Below, piece by piece: positions 45,660 to 52,521 of a DNA stretch of 64,000 bases. Position 1 is the first letter of the stretch, and every line of letters begins with the position of its first letter. Under the pieces are notes generated by a model that was not told the origin of the DNA, searched no databases, and worked only from the letters and a program-made list of their open reading frames with translations. The stretch lies in assembly GCA_024233675.1 (NCBI GenBank), contig JACKPH010000001.1:496001-560000 (forward strand), written 5' to 3'. Source of the DNA: Thermotogae bacterium. Its GTDB lineage: Bacteria > Thermotogota > Thermotogae > Petrotogales > Petrotogaceae. The translations under genes and the position numbers were made by a program.

Positions 45660-46306
45660 AAGCTTTCACCTTCCCTGAATTTTACTATATCCTCAAAACT
45701 GTTAAATATAATATCAGCACCTATTTTTTTTACAAGATGACTGTTATTTCTGAATGCATATCCCCCGACAATAATTCTTGAGTCTTTATGACGGGATTTT
45801 ATTATATTTATTGTTTTTGAAGTTTCAACTATATTGTAAGGATCAGTTATACCAAAAGCAAAATAATCAAATACAAAATTTTCTGTTACTGATTTAATAA
45901 CCTCCTTAGGCGTATTAGCCCCCACAAAAGTTACCTTATAACCCATAAGTATAAAAATATTGGCAACCATTTTCAGACCCAGATCGTGGTATTCTTCCTG
46001 AGGACATATTACGGCAACTGATTTATTTATAGAATTATTTAATTCTTCCTGTTCTTTTACAACAAAAGAATAACTTGATTCTATAACAGTATTTACTATA
46101 TTTGTTCTCACATGTTCTTTCCATATACAGAAATTTTCATCATCAAACGGACAGACCCAGTTATTCATTGCAGGACTCAGAATTTCCGAATATAAAGTCT
46201 GTACATTTACTTTTTTTTCTGTTAACAGTGATAAAATATAACTAACAGCATCACGTTTGTTTTCGGAATCGAGTAAACTTACAAAAGAATTATAGAAATC
46301 GTTAAT
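45656..46306 (-). CDS. Stand-alone cobalamin-binding protein (CarH/LitR-sensor-like), apparent ATT start
   Basis: 216 residues: an N-terminal four-helix B12-binding-2-like bundle (about 1-85, with W and E-H in W-K-E-H-V-R) and a C-terminal Rossmann B12-binding domain (about 90-216). The latter has E-Y-H-D-L-G in place of the usual D-x-H-x-x-G, keeping the lower-ligand His, and G-Y-K-V-T-F-V-G-A-N-T-P. This is the sensor part of CarH-type regulators or corrinoid proteins without a DNA-binding domain. Its start is most likely ATT 46306, 8 nt after GAGG; a GTG at 46315 is part of the SD. It is first in an operon with an ABC exporter and a rubrerythrin-like gene. Confidence 0.82.
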   Translation of the reverse strand: MNDFYNSFVSLLDSENKRDAVSYILSLLTEKKVNVQTLYSEILSPAMNNWVCPFDDENFCIWKEHVRTNIVNTVIESSYSFVVKEQEELNNSINKSVAVICPQEEYHDLGLKMVANIFILMGYKVTFVGANTPKEVIKSVTENFVFDYFAFGITDPYNIVETSKTINIIKSRHKDSRIIVGGYAFRNNSHLVKKIGADIIFNSFEDIVKFREGESL

Positions 46307-46393
46307 CTTAATCACCTCTTTTTATTAAATGATTTTTATTTTTAACATAAATATTATATCAGATAAAATTATATTTTTTACGGAGGAAATGTT

Positions 46394-47197
46394 ATGAAAT
46401 ATGAATTTTTGAAAAATTATATAAAAGAATATTTAAACAGAAAAGAAATATACGGTATTAAAGATGAAGAAATAGCAAAATACCTCCAGACAAATATAAA
46501 AAATCTTAAAAAATTTGAGTCCGGTGACTTGAACGTAAATATGAGATTTCTTTGGCTTTTAAACAGACGTTTTAAGGGAAATATAGATTTAAAGTTTGAT
46601 AATATTAACAGTCTTGAATTTTCTCCGGAAATGATAAAATGGTTTGAAAAAATATCACAAAAAACAGGTGACAGTAACGATGAAATATTAAAAAAAATGT
46701 TAAAGACTATTTTTGGTGAAAAAAACGGTAAAAGTCCTGAACTTTCTCTTGGGAATGATTTTCAGATTTGGGAAGATTCATTTAAAGATGCTGAGGAAAG
46801 TATAACCCTTAAATCTTATATTTCAAGGGAAAAAGTAAAAAAATATATGCATATAATAAAAAATACCGTTGTAAGTAATGTAGATTTGAAAGAAGTTAAT
46901 TTTAAAGTAAGCAAAGATATTTATGAAAGGTTTGAAACGGAAAAGCAGGCACATAATTTTAAGGTAAATGCAATAACAAAAATGAATTCATATTACTATA
47001 TAGGTTTTTACAACAGAGATAATGAGAAAACAGGTTATTACAAAGCCTATTTTGAAACAAAAATATTTATAGATGAAGACTCTGAACAGTATCTTCAGGA
47101 TGAGGAATTAAAAGATGCATATATAAAAAAGATAAATAACGAAATGCTTAAACCTATAATAGAGGAAAATTACTCGAAAATACTGAAATTATTATAA
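46394..47197 (+). CDS. HTH-containing protein of unknown function, divergent from the cobalamin operon
   Basis: 267 residues. Residues 18-60 resemble an XRE-like helix-turn-helix (D-E-E-I-A-K-Y-L-Q-T, N-L-K-K-F-E-S-G-D). The C-terminal part, about 130-260, is an unrecognised mixed domain with Tyr-rich strands (S-Y-Y-Y-I-G-F-Y). It is transcribed away from the cobalamin-protein operon across an 87 nt gap, which would suit a local regulator. Its stop is followed directly by a terminator. Confidence 0.65.
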   Translation: MKYEFLKNYIKEYLNRKEIYGIKDEEIAKYLQTNIKNLKKFESGDLNVNMRFLWLLNRRFKGNIDLKFDNINSLEFSPEMIKWFEKISQKTGDSNDEILKKMLKTIFGEKNGKSPELSLGNDFQIWEDSFKDAEESITLKSYISREKVKKYMHIIKNTVVSNVDLKEVNFKVSKDIYERFETEKQAHNFKVNAITKMNSYYYIGFYNRDNEKTGYYKAYFETKIFIDEDSEQYLQDEELKDAYIKKINNEMLKPIIEENYSKILKLL

Positions 47198-47200
47198 AAA

Positions 47201-47230
47201 AACCGGCTAATTATAAGCCGGTTCTTTTAT
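47201..47230. terminator. Bidirectional rho-independent terminator
   Basis: AACCGGCT (47201-47208) and AGCCGGTT (47216-47223) with a 7 nt loop; A-rich before and T-rich after, between convergent genes. Confidence 0.85.
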
Positions 47231-49272
47231 TCTATTTTAAATTTTTTGACAGCATCTTCAAGAGATTCCGCAAGAGCATTTAATTCCTCTGCACTTGCTG
47301 AGGTGTTCTGTGATGCCTGAGTCTGATTTTCAACTGAGTTGACCATGTGATTTATCTGTTCGGATATTTCAAGTATTGCCGCGGATGCTTTAATCATTAC
47401 ACCACTTATTTCTTCAGTGTTTGCACTCTGTTCTTCAGATACGGCACTTAAATTTTCTATCATTTCAGCCATTCCCTGTATTCTGTCTTTTATTACACTG
47501 AAGTTTTCTATTACTTTAACAGCACCGGAATCAACATCACTTATTATTTCCGCTGTCTTTTTATTTGTTCTGTCTGATTCTGCTACTGATGTTTTTACAA
47601 GAGATAATATTTCAGCTATCTGTGAAGTTGCACGTTTACTTTCTTCCGCAAGTTTTCTTATTTCATCAGCTACAACAGCAAAACCTTTTCCTGCTTCTCC
47701 TGCCCTTGCTGCTTCTATTGCTGCATTTAATGCAAGAAGATTTGTCTGCTCTGTTATAGAATTTATTGAAAGTATAATTTTTTCTATGTTATCTGTATTT
47801 TCAACAACAGCTTTAACAGCTTTTTCATTTTCTTTACTCTGTTCAACTGCCTGACGTATTATTACCTGAACATTACCTACAACTTTCTGACCTTCTGTTG
47901 CCTGTTCCATTGTTTCTTTTGATATATCAGAAAGATTATTCGCTGAATCGGATATACTGTGAGCAGATGCTGATATTTCTTCTACACCTGATGTAACTTC
48001 TTCTATTGAACTTGATGTAGAAAGAGTATTCTTTTCAACAGTCTGAATCTGAGAATTAATTTCTTCCGAATTGGCTGTTGTTTCCTGTGCAACAGCGGAA
48101 AGATCATTTGATGAATTAGCTATTTCCGTTGAAGACATGTAAATACTTCCTATCGTATCCCTTAAATTCTTTGACATATCCTGAAGTGCTGAAGCAATAT
48201 GACCGATTTCATCTTTTGTTTTTACTGTAAAGTCAACAGTGAGATCACCTTTACCGAAAGCATTTATTTTTGTGTTTATTAATTTTATAGGTTTTACTAT
48301 CCTTGATATTACAAAAAGAATAAGTAAAACAGATAATATTCCGGTTATAATTGCTATTGAAGAAATGAATACAGTTGTACTGTTTATATTTTTATATATT
48401 TCCGATTCTGTTGCGCCTATGAGAATTTTCCAGCCTGTTGAAAGTGTTTTGTATCCTAAAATTTTTCTGTCACCTTTAAATATATAAGTTATAACACCGG
48501 AATCACCTGTGATTTTTCTTACATCTTCTGCACTTAAAACAGTTGTAATATTTGTACCCGGTTCAAGTGTAGGATGTGATACTATTTCATTTTTATCGTT
48601 TATAAGGAAAGCATATCCTGTATCATAAAATTTAACTTTTAGTATTTCGTTTTTAATATCGTCGAAAAGGAAATCCATACCTGCAATACCGATAAAAGTA
48701 CCGTTAATAAAAATAGGGGTAGGATGAGATATTAACATTTCACCGTCCCAGTCGTAAGGATCAGTCCATAGAGCTTTTTTTGCATCAAGAGGAGCATAGA
48801 ACCAACTCATATCAGGATTATTTCTGTTAAAACGTTCAATGGGAATTTCAGGTTCTCTGACAAAAGAACTGTTTTGTCTTATGATTGAAACGCCGTGAGC
48901 CTGATCTATAAGAAGAGGATTGAGATGAAAATAAATAAATTTTAAATTAGAAGCATTTTTACCTATACTGTAGAAAAAAGTGAGAAGAGTACTTTTATAT
49001 TCATCCATATAGGCTTCTTTTTCCGAATTAAGTCGTGAAACATCAAAAGTAGAGGATATATAATCAGAAACTACACTCAGTTTAGAATCTGTTGCCTGAA
49101 AAATTTCATCGAAATAATTTCCGTAGCTTATAGCAATATATTCTATTTTGTCAAAAGCTTCTGTTTTTACGTTGCTTCTGCTTTCAAAAACACTTACGGA
49201 GGTTATTACTACTGTTAAGAATAAAATTGCTATTATAACAGGTAACAGTATTTTTGTACTAATACTTTTCAT
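47227..49272 (-). CDS. Methyl-accepting chemotaxis protein with dCache sensor
   Basis: A 681-residue receptor: TM about 7-29, extracytoplasmic dCache about 35-285, TM about 300-322, HAMP about 323-377, then the long signalling coiled coil with the conserved tip (F-A-V-V-A-D-E-I-R-K-L-A-E-E-S). The sensor motifs N-P-D-M-S-W-F-Y and I-A-G-M-D-F-L closely parallel the Cache domain of HD-GYP 1 at 27.7 kb, so chemotaxis and c-di-GMP hydrolysis may read related ligands. The start is ATG 49272, after AAGGGG; the open frame further upstream is not coding. Confidence 0.93.
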   Translation of the reverse strand: MKSISTKILLPVIIAILFLTVVITSVSVFESRSNVKTEAFDKIEYIAISYGNYFDEIFQATDSKLSVVSDYISSTFDVSRLNSEKEAYMDEYKSTLLTFFYSIGKNASNLKFIYFHLNPLLIDQAHGVSIIRQNSSFVREPEIPIERFNRNNPDMSWFYAPLDAKKALWTDPYDWDGEMLISHPTPIFINGTFIGIAGMDFLFDDIKNEILKVKFYDTGYAFLINDKNEIVSHPTLEPGTNITTVLSAEDVRKITGDSGVITYIFKGDRKILGYKTLSTGWKILIGATESEIYKNINSTTVFISSIAIITGILSVLLILFVISRIVKPIKLINTKINAFGKGDLTVDFTVKTKDEIGHIASALQDMSKNLRDTIGSIYMSSTEIANSSNDLSAVAQETTANSEEINSQIQTVEKNTLSTSSSIEEVTSGVEEISASAHSISDSANNLSDISKETMEQATEGQKVVGNVQVIIRQAVEQSKENEKAVKAVVENTDNIEKIILSINSITEQTNLLALNAAIEAARAGEAGKGFAVVADEIRKLAEESKRATSQIAEILSLVKTSVAESDRTNKKTAEIISDVDSGAVKVIENFSVIKDRIQGMAEMIENLSAVSEEQSANTEEISGVMIKASAAILEISEQINHMVNSVENQTQASQNTSASAEELNALAESLEDAVKKFKIE

Positions 49273-49406
49273 AGTGTGCACCCCTTCCTTATAAAAGTAA
49301 AATAGATCAGAAAATTTTATTGTGTTTTTGACTTTAAAATAAAAACACTTATTAAAAACAATTATTTCGTTTTTATATTGCAAATAAGTTAATATTGTAT
49401 AAAAAT

Positions 49407-49436
49407 AAAAAATCTCTCTTAAACCGAGAGATTTTT
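49407..49436 (-). terminator. Terminator of the hybrid-kinase operon
   Basis: AAAAATCTCTC (49408-49418) pairs with GAGAGATTTTT (49426-49436). Read on the minus strand it ends in a T run just after the ATPase-like gene stop. Confidence 0.85.
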
Positions 49437-50166
49437 ATATGTAATTTATCATGAAATTTTCTGTTTTACCGTAATATTTTACTTTTCCTGAATCGAGAAA
49501 CAAAATTTTATCGGAAAGATCGGAAAAGAGACTCAGATTCCTTGTTGAAATAATCATTGTACGGTCTGATTTTATATTAAAAAGTATATTTTTTACTTCA
49601 CGTAAGAGAAAATCATCGAGATGATCGAGTATACAGTCAAATATGAAAACCTTGGGATTTCTTGCCAGGGAAATAAAGGTTATGAGAGATATTTTTTCTG
49701 CAATAGACCAATCTTTTAGTTCTGAATATTTTTTTAAATTATCCATATCGGAAAAAAATTTAGCTATACCGAGTTTATTTAAAATTTCATAATGATCTTT
49801 TTTTATATCAGATATTTTCATACCGAGTGATAAAAAAAGAAGTTCTTTGAGATTGAGAAAGTTCATATTTTCTACAAAGCTTGTGTCTATGTATGTAATC
49901 TGTGATCTTAAAAACCTTCTGTCAAGTTCTCTGACGTCTTTTCCGGAAAAAAATATTCCTCCGTGAGCATTTACTTCGTTGAAAAGTTCTTCGTTTAAAT
50001 GGACAAAAGATCTTAAAAGAATGGATTTTCCGGAATCTCTGGGACCGTAAATCAGAACGGTTTCTCCAGGAAAAATTTCCAAATTTACATTTTCAATTAT
50101 TTTTTCATTTTTTATTGTTATTTCAAAATCTTCAAGTTTTATCAAAGGTATATCGTAATTATCCAT
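49435..50166 (-). CDS. Degenerate PstB-like ABC ATPase homologue, probable signalling role
   Basis: 243 residues with the PstB architecture, including L-L-R-S-F after the P-loop, S-D-K-I-L-F-L-D-S-G and a K-T-E-N tail. Walker A is intact (G-P-R-D-S-G-K-S). The L-S-G-G-Q signature region reads W-S-I-A-E-K. After Walker B (V-F-I-F-D) the catalytic Glu position is Cys, and the H-loop reads S-T-R-N. It can probably bind nucleotide but not run a transport cycle. No permease is adjacent. It is the last gene of an operon with hybrid kinase, HD-GYP-PilZ and response regulator. The start is ATG 50166, 8 nt after GAGG. Confidence 0.8.
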   Translation of the reverse strand: MDNYDIPLIKLEDFEITIKNEKIIENVNLEIFPGETVLIYGPRDSGKSILLRSFVHLNEELFNEVNAHGGIFFSGKDVRELDRRFLRSQITYIDTSFVENMNFLNLKELLFLSLGMKISDIKKDHYEILNKLGIAKFFSDMDNLKKYSELKDWSIAEKISLITFISLARNPKVFIFDCILDHLDDFLLREVKNILFNIKSDRTMIISTRNLSLFSDLSDKILFLDSGKVKYYGKTENFMINYI

Positions 50167-50176
50167 TAAATACACC

Positions 50177-50329
50177 TCATTTTTTATTTACATTATCTTT
50201 TGTGTTACCTCTTATTTTTTTCGCAATATCTTTTATTTCTTCATAATTTTTAGATTCTTTTAATATTTTTATAAATTCATACTGAGAAGATAATTTAGGA
50301 CTTGAGAAAGTTAAAAACTGCTGCTTCAT
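50177..50329 (-). CDS. Small protein of 50 residues between response regulator and ATPase-like gene
   Basis: ATG 50329 follows AAAGGGG at 8 nt spacing; the frame encodes M-K-Q-Q-F-L-T-F-S-S and runs to TGA 50177-50179. The product is hydrophilic, with a helical centre (Y-E-F-I-K-I-L-K-E-S) and a Lys-rich tail. Its stop codon overlaps the SD of the ATPase-like gene, so the two are probably translationally coupled and may interact. I do not recognise a family. It was found by reading the apparent 270 nt gap between its neighbours. Confidence 0.65.
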   Translation of the reverse strand: MKQQFLTFSSPKLSSQYEFIKILKESKNYEEIKDIAKKIRGNTKDNVNKK

Positions 50330-50436
50330 CACATCAACCCCTTTCTGTGCTCTAAATTATATAATATATTTTTTTTAATACATTTACTGATATAAATATT
50401 ACAATTTAATTATAAATAGTATAAGAAAATATTTCC

Positions 50437-50820
50437 TCAGTATTGTGAAGTCTTTATTACATCAAGAAAATCGTTGTAATCAAAAGGTTTCTGAATAAAT
50501 CCGAGGGCTCCCATGTTAAAACTTTTTATTCTGTTTATATCCTCTTTTTTTCCTGTCAGTGCAACAACTTTTATGTTTTTCAGAAGATTTTTTTCATTGG
50601 ATATTTTAAGAAATTCAAATCCGTCCATTTCCGGCATATAAAGATCAAGTATTATAATACACGGAGGCGTATTATTTTCTTTCAGATAATTAAGAATATC
50701 TTTTCCGTTTCTGAAATGAATTATGGGATTTTCAAGTCCGGCTTCCTCAAGAGTGTTTTTTATTATCATAAAATCAATTTCATAATCATCAACAACTGCT
50801 ATAGGATAAATTTCAAACAT
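50437..50820 (-). CDS. Single-domain response regulator (CheY-like)
   Basis: 127 residues consisting only of a receiver domain: acidic pair D-D at 10-11, phospho-acceptor Asp in I-I-L-D-L-Y-M-P, Thr in A-L-T-G-K and the C-terminal K-P-F. It starts 12 nt after the HD-GYP-PilZ gene, with SD AGGAGG. With no output domain it likely acts by protein contact or as a phosphotransfer step for the hybrid kinase upstream. Confidence 0.93.
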   Translation of the reverse strand: MFEIYPIAVVDDYEIDFMIIKNTLEEAGLENPIIHFRNGKDILNYLKENNTPPCIIILDLYMPEMDGFEFLKISNEKNLLKNIKVVALTGKKEDINRIKSFNMGALGFIQKPFDYNDFLDVIKTSQY

Positions 50821-50832
50821 TTTTACCGCCTC

Positions 50833-52503
50833 CTACCGTATTCCCATTTTTAATTCTATCTGTTTTTTAAAAATACTTCTGAAAATAAGACTTCTGTTTT
50901 TTTCTGACATGTCAAAGTAATCAACATAATATTTATATTTACTGAGCTCAAATTTTACATCTTTTATATATCCCGGTATTTTAAGTATTTCACCGAAAGC
51001 TTCAAAAGTAATAAGAACTTTTTCATTTGTCGAAAGTATTTCTTTGTCAGAAGCAAATATAAGGTGACTGGCTCCGAGTATACGCATTTCACCCTTAAAA
51101 CTTATATTTTTATAAAGATCTATACTATCCATATCTCTTTCAAAATCAGATATTTTAGTTATTATTATAGATTTTGACCACATTATTTTTACAAATTTTT
51201 CTTTATTGCTTATATCTTTTTCTAAAATAAGAGTATAAGTATTTGTGGATTTTGAAATTATTTTTGCTCTGTAATTTTCCATGAGCCCGCCCATATTACA
51301 CTGTACGGAAACTTCACTTCCGTTTTTAATTTCAGCCGGAGTAACAGTTGAAACATTTATTATATTTCCGAAAGTGTCTATTATATTTCCGTGAATAATA
51401 ATATCTTTATTATAAACATCCTGTATAAATACATTACTCGTGAAACCGATTGAACTGAAAAGATTTATATTCTGTATACCGCTGAAAAAATCCGGAAAAA
51501 CAGTTTTTACAATATTAAAAAGATCCGGATCGATTTTATTTTTATTAACAAGGGATTCAAGTTCTTTTATGGTTATTTCAAGACTTTTCGGTTCTTCTCT
51601 CGGAGATCCGTTCAGATAATGGTCGAAAAGATTTGATATTATTATTATTTTTGTTTCATAAGGTATATCTTTTTCTTTAAGACCGTAATAACCTGTACCA
51701 TCGTTGTATTCATGATGGTATTTTGCAATTTTTACCATTTCAGACATAAATATATTTCCGGAGAATATTGTTTCAAGCTTATCCGTATGCGTCTGATAGA
51801 TTTTTTCTTCCTCATGAGTCAGTTTTACACCTTTGTATAATATATCTTTCGGTATCCATATTTTTCCGAGATCATGTATTAAAGCACAGTTTCGTATAAA
51901 AAAAGCCTTTTCGTCATCGTAACCGGCAGCTCTTGTAAGTATTGTGGCAAGATCGGCAACACGGAGAGAGTGATTATAAGTAAGAGGGTCTATAGATTCA
52001 AGCATTCTGGCAAAGCTGTTAAGATAAAGAGCCTGATGAAGATTTTTTTTCATTGATTTTGAAAGCTCGTATATACTGTCTGAAATTTCTATGTAAATTT
52101 CATTAAAAAGTGATTCGGCTTCTTCCGAAATATCTGTTTCGGAAATTAAAATTACTATAGAAATAGGTTCTCTTAAATTGAGAAGAGGAGAGTATATATT
52201 TTTTATGAAAATATATACTTCATCAAGTTCCAGATCATTGAAAAGCCACCAGTATTTATCACTGTAACTTTCTTTTTTTATTTTTACATTGTAATATTCT
52301 TCATTGTTTATTATTTCTTCTATATTACTGTCAATATCAAAGTGAAGACCTGAAAAATCTTCTTTAAAACTATTTGAAAGGCCGTCGTAAAAAAAATACT
52401 GATAATAAAAATTATCGAATTTTAAAGCCATAGAACTTTTTATGAGTTTTGGCTTGAGATTTTTAGAGAAATCGACTAAAATTCTTAATATAGTATCTCT
52501 CAA
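50833..52503 (-). CDS. HD-GYP domain protein with C-terminal PilZ-like region
   Basis: About 556 soluble residues: an N-terminal unrecognised (GAF-like) region 1-160; HD-GYP about 165-330 with S-L-R-V, H-D-L-G-K and H-H-E-Y-N-D-G-T-G-Y-Y, so the third GYP residue is Tyr; then a YcgR/PilZ-like tail about 355-556. The tail has N-I-S-F-K-G and ends in K-N-R-S-L-I-F-R-S-I-F-K-K-Q-I-E. It could both sense and hydrolyse c-di-GMP. TTG 52503, 8 nt after AGGGTGG, is the likely start. The stop is TAG. Confidence 0.82.
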   Translation of the reverse strand: MRDTILRILVDFSKNLKPKLIKSSMALKFDNFYYQYFFYDGLSNSFKEDFSGLHFDIDSNIEEIINNEEYYNVKIKKESYSDKYWWLFNDLELDEVYIFIKNIYSPLLNLREPISIVILISETDISEEAESLFNEIYIEISDSIYELSKSMKKNLHQALYLNSFARMLESIDPLTYNHSLRVADLATILTRAAGYDDEKAFFIRNCALIHDLGKIWIPKDILYKGVKLTHEEEKIYQTHTDKLETIFSGNIFMSEMVKIAKYHHEYNDGTGYYGLKEKDIPYETKIIIISNLFDHYLNGSPREEPKSLEITIKELESLVNKNKIDPDLFNIVKTVFPDFFSGIQNINLFSSIGFTSNVFIQDVYNKDIIIHGNIIDTFGNIINVSTVTPAEIKNGSEVSVQCNMGGLMENYRAKIISKSTNTYTLILEKDISNKEKFVKIMWSKSIIITKISDFERDMDSIDLYKNISFKGEMRILGASHLIFASDKEILSTNEKVLITFEAFGEILKIPGYIKDVKFELSKYKYYVDYFDMSEKNRSLIFRSIFKKQIELKMGIR

Positions 52504-52521
52504 ATGATTCACCACCCTGAA

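Noticed and set aside
49435..50166. Functional phosphate importer ATPase (pstB)
   Set aside because: No permease or phosphate-binding gene is nearby, and the signature, catalytic Glu and switch His are all lost.
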